From contig NC_087151.1 of the NCBI RefSeq assembly GCF_035594125.1, forward strand, positions 17,781,001 to 17,845,000: a DNA stretch of 64,000 bases, written 5' to 3'. The DNA is from Scylla paramamosain. Taxonomy: Eukaryota > Arthropoda > Malacostraca > Decapoda > Portunidae. Position numbers and translations under genes: made by a program. Shown here in pieces: positions 12,922 through 24,130 of this stretch (its first letter is position 1; each line of letters starts with the position of its first letter). The notes under the pieces were generated by a model. That model was not told the origin of the DNA. It saw nothing but the letters and a program-made list of their open reading frames with translations, and ran no database searches.

Positions 12922-13155
12922 TTTCCATTACCTGTTATAAGGGTGGAATATTGTCTTTAGTTATCCGTTACCTGATTATAGGGCGGAGTATTGCCTATGG
13001 ATGTCCGTTACCTGATAAGGGCGGAGTGTTGCCTATTTGAATCCGTTACCTGATTTAAGGGCGGATTATGGACTATAAATATCCGTTACCTTGTATAAGG
13101 GCGGATTATTGGTTATATGATATCCGTTACTTGGTATAAGGTGGATTATTGGCAA
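12922..13155 (+). repeat. Six ~40-bp tandem repeats in the DIRS 5' leader
   Basis: The motif TCCGTTACC followed by TAAGGGCGGA recurs six times at spacings of 39 or 40 bases (starts near 12924, 12964, 13003, 13042, 13082 and 13122). The first unit is diverged (TCCATTACC). Six inverted copies are also kept in the deleted DIRS at 50190-50430. A role in gag RNA or cDNA synthesis is possible but is only inference. Confidence 0.93.
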
Positions 13156-13417
13156 ATATTTTATGCTATATATATATAACAATATTTGGGCACTCTCGTG
13201 AGCCGACATAGGTGCGAGATGGTTCCATCTTGTTACCCATTATTGGGGCAAGAGGAATATTGCCTTATTTACAAGCCTGGGGGCATTTGACTTCCCAGAT
13301 TACTATAAGGAAGGAGTTTTTGATTTAAAATTACCCTGTGTGTGAGGTTAAGGCACCCGTGGGGTTATAAAAGGAACTGCTGTTAAAAGGGGTGGCATCT
13401 TGTTAACATTAGCCGCC

Positions 13418-14627
13418 ATGTCTAGGACGCCTTCTGATGCTTGCCCCAGTCCTGAGAGATTCAGAACTACCAGCATGCCACGCACCTCAGCTAAGGTAAA
13501 GGAATTATACAAGGGGAGTAAACATGAAGAAAGATCCAGATCTAAGAGCCGTTCTACTCGTCATGAGAGGTTAAGTTACTCTCGGTCACTTTCCCCTTCT
13601 CCAAAATACGCTGGTGAAGACAGCACTGCGCCTTCTTTGGGCATGATTATGGATGCTTTGACTGAGTTGAGGAAAGACATGGACAAGCTTAAGAAGGAAA
13701 ATGGGGCTGTGAAGTCAAAAGCAGTTCATAACAATGCTCCCCTATAGGTGTCAAATAATACTTTGATGCCTGATTCTCAGGAATCACAGGCAGGATTTTC
13801 TGGATTTAGAACTCCACTGAGGGAGGACAGTGATGAGGAAGAGGAAATCCAGAGGGATGTTCCTCATGATAGTATATTTTTACAAGGTGCTAAGAATTAT
13901 GGACCTACAGAAACTGTCTCAAAAGAACTTGACAAGGAAATTGCTGCAATGGTGAACCACCTGTTTATTAATGGCATGAGGCAGGAAGATTACAAAGCCA
14001 TTGTAGAGGATGAGGTGACATTTAGACCAAATAACTGCCATGCATTAACTCAAATGGATTGCAACCCACAGGTCCTGGATGTACTGCCTGCAGAGGCAAA
14101 GAAGGCAGACTTCCGCTTAAGGGAAGTGGGAAAAAGATATTACCAAGGCAGCTACTATTGTTGTAAAGTCGCTTACTGTGCTAGACAAGGTGGCACGTGA
14201 TGAAGAGCACCAAATTATTGCAAATGAGGTGGCCATGCTCAATGGTGCATTGGCATTATTGGGTAATGCCCACTACAGAAATAACTTGAACAGGCGACAT
14301 ATCATAAAGAGGGACATTAATCCCAAATATTCTCATTTGTGTGCTGACAAGGCTCCCATGACGGGTCTATTGTTTGGGGATGACCTGTCACAAGCCAACA
14401 GAAATATTGAGGAGGCAGAAAGGCTGAAAACCAAATTCACTTTTAGAAGCCTACATCTTGGACTGCAAGCAGTGGCAGATTTGGTGGAGGTAAACAATGT
14501 AACTTTTTTGCCAATGCCTCCTCCTATGGATTCCCATCCAGATAGCTGTATGGTTTTCGCAGGTTGCCCTCCAGTGGTGAACACAGGCGCTCCTACCCTG
14601 CTCAAGCTTGGACAACAAAAAACGTGA
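13418..14627 (+). pseudogene. DIRS gag-like ORF, disrupted
   Basis: The start is ATG at 13418 in GCCGCCATGT, a good Kozak context. The first 109 codons are basic and SR-rich (ERSRSKSRSTRHERL), then a short coiled coil (ALTELRKDMDKLKKEN), ending at TAG 13745-13747. The same frame continues at once (13748-14125) with an acidic stretch (EDSDEEEEIQRDV). A frameshift near 14125 moves the frame to the one used at 14178-14627 (VARDEEHQI, GALALLGNAHYRNNLNRR). No zinc knuckle is seen, which is normal for DIRS. The gag call rests mainly on position 5' of RT and on composition. Confidence 0.75.
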
Positions 14628-14664
14628 GAGGCCGGGGTCAACATAACCCCCGGCGTTAACCCAG

Positions 14665-16520
14665 GTGAAAGAACAATTTGAGGCTGGGCAACTTCACAAG
14701 TTTATCAATAAATGGCGTGTGATTACAAGTGACCTGTTCATTTTGGATATGGTGGAACATTGTCATCTGAATATAGATGAAGCTAATATTGGATATTTAT
14801 TTAGAGAGGATATACAGTATGTCTTTAGTGAGGAAGATAAACTGATTATGCATTAGGAGGTTAAAAAATTGTTAGAGATAAAGGCCATCATAGAGACACA
14901 TGGACAGGATCAACAAATACTTTCACCAGTTTTTCTGAGGAAGAATAAGACGGGGGATTATAGGATGGTGTTAAATCTTGAAAACTGAACAGGCATGTAG
15001 AATATACTCATTTTAAAATGGAAAATTTTGAACAAGTATTACAGTTGCTTAGTCAAGGAGATTATATGGCTTCTATAGACCTTAAGAAAGCCTATTATTC
15101 AGTAAAAATTGCAGAAGAACAACAAAAATATCTGTGTTTTAGATGGTTGGATAAGATTTACCAGTTCACATGTCTACCTAACGGGTTTTCGGATGGTCCT
15201 CGTCTATTTACAAAACTTCTGAAGCCAGTTTTCTCTACACTTAGGCATAAAAGCCACAACATCACTAGTTATATTGATGATACGCTTCTGTATAGTAGCT
15301 CTTTGCTGAGATGTTTTGATTGCATGAATGACAACATTCAGTTGTTGCAGAGTGTAGGTTTCTGCATAAATGTGGAGAAATCTGTTTTCAGTCCCACTAT
15401 GCGTATTGAGTATTTAGGTAACGTGATAGATTTGGTGGCCATGACAGTTACCTTGCCGGCGCGTAGGAGGGATGAGATTATACAGCATTGCTCTCTTTTA
15501 GTCAATAGACAAAGAAAAAATTAGAATTGTGGCAAGAGTGATTGGCCTGCTGGTGGCAGCAATCCCAGCTGTAGAGATGGGGAAGATGCACTATAGGAGG
15601 ATGGAAAGAGCAAAGATCAAGGCTTTGGAAGAGGCATGTGGAGACTTTAATAGATGGATGAACATTACAGAGGAGATTAGAACAGATTTAAACCGGTGGA
15701 TTAAGGAATTGGAGAATCAAAACAGGAAAATATTCAGAAATGCACCAGATACTGAGTTGTTCACAGATGGTTAAAATCTAGGATGGGCAGGTTGCCAAAA
15801 TAGCATCACTACCAATGGCAGATGGTCCCCTGAAGAGGTGCGTTCGCACATTAATGCGTGAATTATTGGCTATGTTATTCTCATTGAGATCTTTTACACA
15901 TCTCCTTAGAGGTTTACACGTCAGGGTGTTATGTGATAACACCACAGCGATTAATTACGTGAATGAGATGGGAGGTGTTAAGTCAATAGTTTGTGATGAC
16001 ATTAGTAGGAACATCTGGGAATGGTGTCTTAGTAATGGGGTATGGCTGACAGCTTCCCACATACCAGGCAAATGTAACGTCATGGCCAACGAGGCATCAC
16101 GTTACTTTAATGACGGACATGAGTGGCAGCTGAATGAGATGATATTTAAGGAATTGTGTTCTATATTTGAGAATCCTTGTATAGACCTATTCGCTTCATG
16201 TTTGAACAAACAAATGACTCCATTCTGTGCATGGACACCAGATCCAGAGGCTGCATATATTGATGCAGTTACAATTCCGTGGGCTAAATTTAAATTGATT
16301 TACCTCTTTCCTCCCTTCTCTCTGATCTCTAGATGTCTGTAGAAGTTAAGGGAGGAAAAGACCAGAGGATGGATCATAGTGCCACTTTCGCCATCACAAG
16401 CGTGGATGGGGGTGCTCCTTCGGATGCTAGTAGACGACCCTCGGGTCATACAGAGAAGGAAAAATGTGCTAAGGCATCCGTCAACTGCTGAGGAACACCC
16501 AATAATGAAACACACAAATT
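14665..16520 (+). pseudogene. DIRS reverse transcriptase, RNase H and MT-like region
   Basis: RT begins near 14665 (QLHKFINKWRVITSD). The palm is in ORF 15018-15524: IDLKKAYYSVKI, FTCLPNGFSDGPRLFTKLLKP and catalytic YIDD (SYIDDTLLYS), then GFCINVEKSVFSP and EYLGNVID. RNase H follows with FTDG at 15763-15774, then VLCDNTTAINYVNEMGG and SHIPGKCNVMANEASR. The downstream domain (DLFASCLNKQMTPFCAW, PPFSLISRCL, HPIMKHTNLMACQLSG) matches the conserved MT-type region after RNase H in DIRS1-like elements. Stops or shifts at about 14854, 14988, 15000, 15522, 15772 and 16340 break the frame. The lineage signal (RT-RH-MT then YR) is strong. Confidence 0.9.
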
Positions 16521-16711
16521 TGATGGCTTGTCAGTTGTCCGGAAACAATTTGGAGAATGTGGCATATCTAAAGAAGGTACGGAAATCATTATGGTCTCTT
16601 GGAAACCAGCAACAGGTAGACAATACAACACTCACATCAAGAGGTGGACACTCTTTTGTAGTAGAGGGAACATTAATCCCATTGCACCATCTATAGCAGA
16701 TATATTAAACT

Positions 16712-17515
16712 TTGTCTCATAACTTTCAAAGGAATGTGGGTTATGAAAGCATTAACACGGCGAGAGGGACTCTATCTGCAATAGGAATTATGGTGGAAGG
16801 CTGCAGAGCGGGCAATCACCCACTTGTCAACAGATTTCTGCGGGGAGTCTTCAACTTATGCCCTTCTACACCCAGGTATGCAACGACCTGGGATGTGAAA
16901 CTTGTATTACAAAAGATAAGACTCATGGAACCACTACACAGCCTAACACTGAAAGACTTATCGCTAAAAATGGTGATGCTGATGGCAATGACACAAGCAG
17001 CCAGGATCCAAACTTTGCACTTATTGTTGGTGAATATGGCATTTGGAGAAGAATCTGTTTCAGTTTTGTTAGGTAACATCAAGCAATGCAGGCCAAAATT
17101 TAATGTTCGTACTATTGTATTTAAAGCTTATCCTCAGGATTACAGATTGTGTGTAGTTAAGGCTATGAAAGAATATATAGAAAGAACTGAGAGCCTAAGG
17201 ACAGAATCTGGAAATGCAGATGGGAGACTACTCATAAGTTATATAAAACCTCATAGGGGTGTTTCTAAGGACATGGTGGCAAGGTGGCTTAAGACCATGT
17301 TATGTAAGTGTGGGATTTATACCAAGAGGTACACAGCAGGTAGTATTAGACCTGTGTCAGTGTCTAAGGCCAAGGCACTGGATGTGCCTATTGTCACCAT
17401 CATGGCAAAAGCTGGTTGGACGCAGGAAGCCACATTTGCTAAATATTATAATAAGGATATAGAAGGGGAAATAGACCCTTTTTCAAGAAGCAGTGCCAGG
17501 CTCAGTATAATGTAA
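16712..17515 (+). pseudogene. DIRS tyrosine recombinase ORF, probably inactive
   Basis: This 267-codon ORF has the DIRS tyrosine recombinase plan. The first catalytic arginine is in QAARIQTLHLL. The box II region reads AGSIRPVSVSKAKAL, where related proteins usually have HSxR, so the arginine is kept but the histidine is replaced by glycine. The nucleophile region is GWTQEATFAKYYNKDI. The enzyme would join the circular double-stranded cDNA into the genome, explaining the absence of target duplication. The N-terminal part of the domain (QYNTHIKRW) is in another frame at 16528-16722, so a frameshift near 16720 removes it from this ORF. Loss of both the N-terminus and the histidine argues against activity. 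Confidence 0.9.
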
Positions 17516-17662
17516 GGTTTGAAATGTTATCAGCACTAAAAATCATGTTCTATTTTCATATATGACAATGGGGTTTTTGTAATAGGAACTTTTATTTACA
17601 CCTATTTACAAAATGTGAAATTTGACAGAACCCTTTACATATAACACCCACATGACTTTAAA

Positions 17663-17807
17663 ATCTCATGTGAACGGCACCATCTAGCAGACAAGTGATT
17701 TGCCGAAGTAAAATTACAGAGGTACATGAGACTTACCGTAGGTTAGTTGAAATGTGCTTCGGATTTTGCGAGGCACATCACGTCTGCTAGATGGTAGAGT
17801 TCACATG
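17663..17807 (+). repeat. DIRS internal complementary region (ICR)
   Basis: Bases 17663-17713 are the exact reverse complement of the left end 12725-12775. Bases 17714-17807 are the reverse complement of the right end 18040-17947 with two differences. The two halves meet at 17713/17714, so the ICR is a copy of the joined ends. In the DIRS1 model this segment is the template for completing the ends of a circular cDNA. Confidence 0.96.
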
Positions 17808-17925
17808 CCCTCCACTCCCTCCCTTTGTTAATTGATAATTCTTGGTTTACACAACAAAAATTCACTGACTGGAAGGGTTGGGAGATAATATTTCATGTGG
17901 GTAGTTGTATCTTTAAAGACTGACT

Positions 17926-18040
17926 GTGGCGAAGTGTAGTGTATCTCATGTGAACTCTACCATCTAGCAGACGTGATGTGCCTCGCAAAATCCGAAGCAC
18001 ATTTCAATTAACCTACGGTAAGTCTCATGTACTTCTGTAA
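17926..18040 (+). repeat. DIRS right inverted terminal repeat
   Basis: The inner part (TGACTGTGGCGAAGTG through CATCTAGCAGA) inverts the left terminus. The outer ~68 bases, ending TGTACTTCTGTAA, are unique to this end. The spacer 17808-17925 separates it from the ICR. Confidence 0.93.
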
Positions 18041-18730
18041 TTATGAGGAAAGTAACAGATGAGGAGGATTGCAATGCTTTAAATCATGACTTAATTAAGA
18101 TTAATGAATGGTCATTGAGGTGGAACATGGAGTTTATTGCTAAAAAAAAATGTAGTGTGATGAGGTTTGGAAAAAGTAAGAAAAGACCAGTTGGCAACTA
18201 TTACTTAAGGAATGAGGAAATCTCTATAAGATCAGAAGAAAAAGATCTAGGAGTATATATTACTGATAATTTATCATTTGTGAAGCACATAAACAAAATT
18301 ATAAGAGAAACATATAATTTGCTGAGAAACATCAGGATAGGATTCTCCTATATTGATGAAGATATGATAAAAAAAAACTGATAACAACGATGATACATCC
18401 GAGATTGGAGAACGCAGAATTAGTAAGGTTGCCAAGTTTGTAAAAGGATACAAGAAAGTTAGAAAGAATCCAGAGAGCTGCAACTGAAATCCATGCAAAC
18501 TTAAGAGAGTATAGTTATGAGGAAAGGCTGAAGAGATTGGGCGGCAAGAAACATAGCTTCCTCCACAGAAATATAAGAGTGTGGAATGAACTTAAGGATG
18601 AGACTGTGTGTGCAAAGACAATTCATAAATTTAAAGAAAATCTAGATAAAAGTCGATATGGAGATGGGACAGCACGAGCCTAGTGTGGCTCTTGTCCTGT
18701 ATTTTACAACTAGGTAAATACAACTAGGTA

Positions 18731-18792
<62 letters not shown>
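18041..18792 (+). mobile_element. LINE-B copy 4, 3' part with (CA)n tail
   Basis: It resumes the RT frame exactly where the DIRS interrupted it (TTATGAGGAAAGTAAC) and continues through VTDEEDCNALN, WSLRWNMEF, KDLGVYI and the thumb (LRNIRIGFSYIDEDM). A longer A-run at 18369 breaks the frame. The C-terminal part has a deletion of roughly 150 bp near 18540 relative to copy 2. The tail has a duplicated CAACTAGGTAAA motif, then (CA)n at 18727-18792. Confidence 0.92.
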
Positions 18793-18797
<5 letters not shown>

Positions 18798-18955
18798 TTA
18801 CTGAAATGGGACACAAGCGACATGGAAGGAAACTAAAAAGAGACAATTATAAGGAGTAGTGGATGAAGCGGTAGTGAGTGCAAAGACAATAAATACATGA
18901 TTTCAAGACAATATCAGGCACTGAGAGATACAAAGGCAAGACAATACAACTAGGT

Positions 18956-19024
<69 letters not shown>
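18793..19024 (+). mobile_element. LINE-B copy 5, short 3' fragment with (CA)n tail
   Basis: It begins at the (CA)n of copy 4 and contains only the last ~160 bp of a LINE-B 3' end (GGGACACAAG..., GATACAAAGGCAAGA), then ACAACTAGGTAAACACA and (CA)n at 18958-19023. Confidence 0.85.
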
Positions 19025-20840
19025 AAACATGGTAATAAACCAGAAGTGACATATTTAATGGAAACCAAACTAAAAGAGGAAATAAATGAGATATGCAAAG
19101 GAAGGATATAGCTCATGGAGAGGAGACAGAAAAGGAAAGGGAGGAGGAGTGATGATATTGGTAAAAGAGGATATTGTTGTTGAGGAACTGGAATATGGTG
19201 ATGGAATGGCAGAAATTTTGAGTGTTATGATTAAGATAAAAAAAGGAAAGTTACAGTGACACATACCACCAAAAACTAAGGCATGGGAAACAAACAGATA
19301 TAAAATTATGCAACTAGAAACAAGAAATAGCATTGAGGAAATGATAAGGAAAAGTATCAAAGTGCTCTTAGTAGGCGACTTCAACATTTAAGGAATTAAC
19401 TGGAAGGAAATTGGAGTGAAAGAAAATGTTGGGTCATGGAGCAAAAAACTTATGCATACTGTGATGGTGGATACGATGAGACTGTGAGTGAATGAACCTA
19501 CAAGATGCAGAGAAAAAAAAGAACCATCATAGTTGGACTTAGTGTTTACAAAAACCCTAGAAAATAGACCAATTATACATTGTCTGAGTCCAATGGGAAG
19601 AAGTGATCATGTGACAATAGAAATGGTACTACAGGAGAAAATAGTGTTCCAAAGGAATGAACAATTTAGAAATGGTAAGGCAAACTTTGCAGAGCTTAAT
19701 AAATTTTATGGAAAAATTAAGTGGAAAGACCTATTTGAAGGTAAAGTAGTGCAAGAAAAATATGAGATATTTTTTAGCAAGTATAGAGAGGGGATGAAAG
19801 AGTTTGTACCAAGTAATAAAGTGAAAATTGGGATGCATGAATGGTATAATGCCAGGTGTGTAGAAGCAAAAAAGAAAAAGGACAGGGCATGGAGGAAAAC
19901 AATAAGAAAACTGAACAGAATTAATAGGGAAGAGTACAGAAAGGCGAGGAATGAACATAGCATAATAAGAGAATAAAGAAATTTAGAAAGTGACATACTA
20001 AGCAAATGCAAGGAAGAGCCCAAACTTTTCTACAGATATGTAAATGGAAAAATGAAACATAGGGATGAAATATACACATTAAAAAGGAAAGGAAGAATTT
20101 ATAAAACTACTGAGGAGATGAGTGAACTAATGAATGAGAGTTTTCAATCTGTTTACAAAGGATACTGATTTTATGGGACTGAAAGTGATATCACAGAATG
20201 AGGGAATACAGGAGATACAAGTAATGAGACAAGAAATCAAGAAACTGCAGGAAGAGCTAAATGTTAGAAAACCTATGGGATCAGGTCAAGTAAATGGATG
20301 GATATTTAAAGAATGCAGAGAAGAAATGGAGGAACCCATATGGGACATAATAAACAACTCATTGAAAGAGGGAAAAGTACCAAGGGAATGGAAAAGAGCT
20401 AACATAGTCCCAATATACAAAGAGGAAAATACAATGGAACCATTAAATTACGGACCAGTGTCACTAACAAGTATTGTAAGCAAGCTTTGTGGAATATTAA
20501 TTAAAGAAAAATGGGTGCAACATTTAGAAGATGAAAAGATAATTACAGAAATGCAATTTGGATTCAGGAAAGGGAGATCCTGTGTCACAAATCTACAGAG
20601 CTTTTATATGAGAGTAATAGATGGAGTGCAAGAAAGGGATGAATGGGTTGATGTGGTATGCCTGAATCTTAAAAAAAGCATTTCATAAAGTTCCCCACAA
20701 AAGTCTTATGTGGAAGTTAGAGAATGAAGGAAGTCTTAAGGGAGCAACATTGAGGTGGATGGAGGATTATTTGCAAGGGAGGGAAATGAGAACAGTAATC
20801 AGAGACACTAATTCAAGTTGGCATGAAGTGACAAGTGGGG

Positions 20841-20841
<1 letters not shown>
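19025..20841 (+). mobile_element. LINE-B copy 6, 5' part (rest at 24131-24430)
   Basis: The copy begins at the (CA)n of copy 5 in the endonuclease (ETKLKEEIN...). ORF 19533-19976 covers the endonuclease end and linker (DLVFTKTLENR, MGRSDHVTIEM, WYNARCVEAKKKKDRAW). ORF 20134-20688 covers the RT N-terminal half (VPREWKRANIVPIYK, FGFRKGRSCVTNL). A 7-A run near 20670 shifts frame at the LKKAF motif. The copy is interrupted at 20841, within SGVPQGSVLAP, by LINE-C. Other stops in the endonuclease show it was already dead or has decayed since. Confidence 0.9.
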
Positions 20842-20926
<85 letters not shown>

Positions 20927-20946
20927 TAATAATAATAATAATAATA
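20842..20946. repeat. (AAT)n microsatellite, LINE-C 3' tail
   Basis: About 35 AAT units with one GAT variant. On the LINE-C strand it directly follows the 3' UTR ending AATAAACCG, so it is most simply the tail of that element. Confidence 0.95.
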
Positions 20947-21045
20947 AACGGTTTATTATTTAGGCAGTTAACAAACTGAAAATGTACATAGGGGGTGGGG
21001 AAATACTTAACATTAATCCTAAAGGTAAGTCTAATCTAGAAGGGA

Positions 21046-23292
21046 CTATTGATTGATGGCTCGCACCATGGTGGGAATCGCACTGAGTCTGTACCAGTCA
21101 GTGCGCAGCGCCTTTAGGGGCATCATCTTGTTGTGATGTCTGGTGGCACGGGCAGGGCGAGGCGCGTCAGGCGGCAGCATGTTTCTGAGACGTGGATGAT
21201 GCAGTAGTCCCCTTCCAAACTTCTCCAGAGTCTCTCGGTACCTGGTGGATAGTCTGGACAGGCTCAGGGTGGTCAGGGCTTCTTCATAGGTGGTGTATGC
21301 AGGGCCAAGGATGACCCTGCATGTCCTTTTCTGCACACTCTCTAGCTGTAGCTGCTGAGTGTGTGTGAGGGAGGAGGACCACGCTGGGGAGGCGTATATG
21401 AGTTTGGGGAGGATGAAGGTAAGGTACACCCCCCTTAACTCATCTGTCAGCGTCCCCAGCGACCTGAGTCTGCGCAGCATGTACAGCCTGTAGGTAGCTG
21501 ATCTTATGGTGCTGGCAACATGCTGCTTCCAGGTCAGCTGGTTGTCCACCGTGACTCCGAGGAGCTTGGCACATCGGACCACCTGGAGGGGGTGAGGGCC
21601 CACTGTGAGCTGGGGAGGGGGTACTGGTACAGAGGAGGTACAGAAATGCATCACCACAGTTTTGCTGTGGTTGATGGTCATCCTGCTCTCCTCCGTCCAC
21701 ATCTGCATTCACTCCAGAATTGCTTGCAGTGGCGAGTAGTCCGGGTTCTTGGTGGAAACTGGGACGCCCACAGTGCAGTCGTCCACATACTTCCAGCGAT
21801 GGGGGGTGTCAGTGAGGGTGTCGTTAATGAGGAGGAGGAAGCATAGAGGACCCATCTTGGTCCCCTTGGGGACCCCACATGTCAGCTGTTGGAAATTAGA
21901 GACAGAGCCCTGATAGCGAACAGCCTGACGCCTCCCTGTGAGGAAGTCGGCTAGCCACGCTATCAGGTTAGGAGGGAGACCCAGACTTACTGCCTTGCTG
22001 ATGACAACAATGTGATCAACAAGATCAAAAGCCTTTTTGAAGTCCACAAAAGCAACAGCTAGAGAGGTGTTTTGCTTGTCCAGGTGGCTGTGGATGAATT
22101 CAAGGAAGCTGATCAGGTAATGGGAGGTGGAGGTGGCTTTAATATTTCCAAACTGTCTGATATCCATGGTATTACAAATTTTGGTGTAGGCCCAGTCATA
22201 TACAAAATCTTCACAAATAAGGCTAGGGATGGGGGTGATAGAGACTGGCCTGAGGTCATTGAGTGACTGTGGACTGGAAGTTTTGGGGATGGGGGTGACG
22301 TAAGATGTCTTCCAGTCCTCGGGGCAAGAGTGTTGGGAGAGTGAAGCATTTATTATGGAGCATAGCGGTGTTGCTAGCTCTACAGCAAATTCCTTGTAAA
22401 TTTTTGTAGGAAGGTCAGTGGGTGTGGTGGATCTTGGTTTGAACTTGAGTATTCTCTTAAAAACATCCACCGCCTGGACACTGGGGGGATGAGAGGGAGC
22501 GGGAAGATAGGCAGGAAGCGGAGTGGTGTGGAGGGGAGGAAAGGTTTGACAGATAGCAGCAAAGTGATCGTTCATCTCCTGAGCCGTGAGATTAGCAGGA
22601 AGGTGTGAGGTGCAAGGAAGAGATGAAGTGTGCTTTTGTAGGCCACACAAAGCCTTGATCTTAGCATACCACTGTCTGTTGTTGGTCAGCTTGAGGTGGT
22701 GTATCTTGTCTGGGTAATAGATTGCCTTTGCAGCCTTAATCTCCCTGATCACTCTGTTTCTTAGTTTCCTGTATAGGACTGGGCAGGAGTGGAACGCCCA
22801 GGTCCGCTGACGCATGAGTCTCTTAATGCGGGGTGTCATCCAGGGGGTATCAGATGGGTGCGTTGTGACGTTCTTGGCTGGGAAGTAGCGGTGGAAGGGT
22901 TCTGTGGTGGTGGCGACGTAATTTTGCCATTTTAAGTGGACGTCCTCCACATCCAGCACCTCGGTCCACGGGTGTTGTGTCACCCACTGCCCAAACTCCC
23001 TCATGGCTGAGTCAGGCATGAGGCGGTGGGTCCTGGTGACAGCTGAACGGGGAGTCAAGGTGGTGGGTGTGGGTGTCCACAGTATGGAGAGGTGGGTGCT
23101 CCGTCCCATGGGAGGCAGCGGCTTGGGGGCCAAGTACTGCTGGCCCAGGTCTGTCAGTATAAGGTCGAGGATGGCTTGCTGGTGGGTGGGGAAGTCCACG
23201 ACCTGGGTGAGGTATAGCTGGTGTAGGATATCGTTGATATCTAATCTGTTAAAGTCCCCACAGATGACCAGTTTGGCGGCAGGATACCTCAC
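21046..23292 (-). pseudogene. LINE-C ORF2: endonuclease end, reverse transcriptase and C-terminal domain, one in-frame stop
   Basis: A single frame runs for about 748 codons, broken only by TGA at 21709-21711. Residues 1-70 are the endonuclease C-terminal half (VICGDFNRLD, FPTHQQAILDLILTDL, MGRSTHLSI). The linker follows. RT motifs are DLRPVSITPI, VAFVDFKKAFDLVDH, CGVPKGTKMGPL and the catalytic WKYVDDCTVG. After the stop come RMTINHSKTVV, KLLGVTVDNQLTWKQHV and the C-terminal helical region, ending RAINQ and a natural stop. TGA sits where a tryptophan codon (one base different) would be expected. It encodes the polymerase for target-primed reverse transcription. As it stands the protein would stop just after the active site. 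Confidence 0.9.
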
Positions 23293-23302
23293 CCTCAGGG
23301 CA

Positions 23303-23780
23303 TCAGCAGTGTCGATGATGTGAGCGGTGAGTAACTGTGCTGTGGGGGTGGTACACGACGCACACGATGATGGAGGCCGTGTTGCTGGGATGGCAGGGGG
23401 GCGTGACTCTCACCCACAGGGCCTCCACACCAGCAGGAATATTGACAGGGAGGTGTGAGGGGCTGAGGGTAGAGCGGCAGAAAACGGCCACTCCCCACCC
23501 CCCTGCATCCTGACCTCAGGTGATGGTAGAGCTGGTAGTCCTGCATTGTGCACACCTCAGGAACAATCTGCCATGCCTCAGTAACCGCCACAATGTCTGC
23601 AGAGGTAGAACTCACCGTCACAATCAACTCGTCCATCTTGTTGGCTAGAGACGTCGCATTGAATAAGAGGAGGGAGGGAAGACTATACCACACACGCAGC
23701 ACTTCAATGTGCCTGTATTCCTTCTTCCCCACCCTGCGGTCTTCTCTGGCACTGGAGGTCACTACCTTGATGGGATGCAC
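23303..23780 (-). pseudogene. LINE-C endonuclease N-terminal part, two frameshifts
   Basis: The frame at 23780-23500 carries the start of an apurinic-type endonuclease (FNATSLANKMDELI, ADIVAVTEAW). Near 23505 the reading moves to frame 23491-23303 (VAVFCRSTL, VCVVYHPHS). A second shift in a C-run near 23350 leads to the main ORF2 frame. Together they give the endonuclease order without gaps, so these are small indels in an otherwise complete domain. Confidence 0.85.
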
Positions 23781-24130
23781 ATGTTTCCCCTCCCCTCGAC
23801 CCGTGGTTCCAAAATAGTTTCAAGGTCTTAAGGCACTTTATCACGTTGGGCGGCAGGTAACCGGATCCTCACCTATGATGCAGGAGGTAGTTGCGTTTGT
23901 ACGTTTGCACTGGAGCACACATTATTCTTTATGTGTCAACACGCACTCGCTAAATGTGTTCACAAGTACAACAATCCCACCAGGGCGAGCCTAAAACTAA
24001 AAGCTAAAAGTTGAAAACAGAAAAAAACTGAGGTCGCTATCACTAAGGGGCGGGGAAGGCCAACAAGCTGGCCGAGGCTGCCCGAGAGCACCAAAGGTCA
24101 CACGTCCTGCCCGTGTAAGGTCAAGACTGT

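Larger units (their letters stand above)
12725..18040 (+). mobile_element. Complete DIRS1-like tyrosine-recombinase retrotransposon
   Basis: A 5316-bp element with gag-like, RT/RNase H/MT-like and tyrosine recombinase regions, all on the plus strand, between unequal inverted termini. An internal complementary region at 17663-17807 equals the reverse complement of the left end (51 of 51 bases) joined to the reverse complement of the right end (92 of 94 bases by eye). It interrupts LINE-B copy 4 between AAGA and TTATGAGG. These flanks rejoin into the sequence found at the same place in LINE-B copy 2 (near 5391), so the insertion made no target duplication, as expected for DIRS. The ends are nearly perfect while the genes carry stops, so the element was probably mobilised as a defective copy, or decayed faster than its ends show. 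Confidence 0.95.
20842..24130 (-). mobile_element. LINE-C, nearly full-length non-LTR element inserted in LINE-B
   Basis: On the minus strand the order is 5' leader (24130-23781), endonuclease, RT, C-terminal domain, short 3' UTR and an (ATT)n tail (20842-20946 on the plus strand). Codon composition is GC-rich, unlike the AT-rich surroundings. It splits LINE-B copy 6 at SGVPQGSVLAP; flanking LINE-B sequence resumes at about 24131. The C-terminal region (CRVILGPAYTTYEEAL, LPKLIYASPAWSS) resembles a widespread invertebrate LINE group, but I do not assign a clade. Only about three disabling changes are visible, so the insertion is recent. Confidence 0.92.

Noticed and set aside
12922..13155. CRISPR-like array
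   Set aside because: The 40-bp units are contiguous tandem repeats without unique spacers, lie inside a retrotransposon and are in an animal genome.
13745..13747. Programmed TAG readthrough between two gag parts of the DIRS
   Set aside because: It is in frame and tempting, but the same region has many other stops and shifts, so ordinary decay is simpler without other copies to compare.
22072..23323. Plus-strand ORFs of 64-106 codons
   Set aside because: Antisense shadows of the GC-rich LINE-C ORF2.
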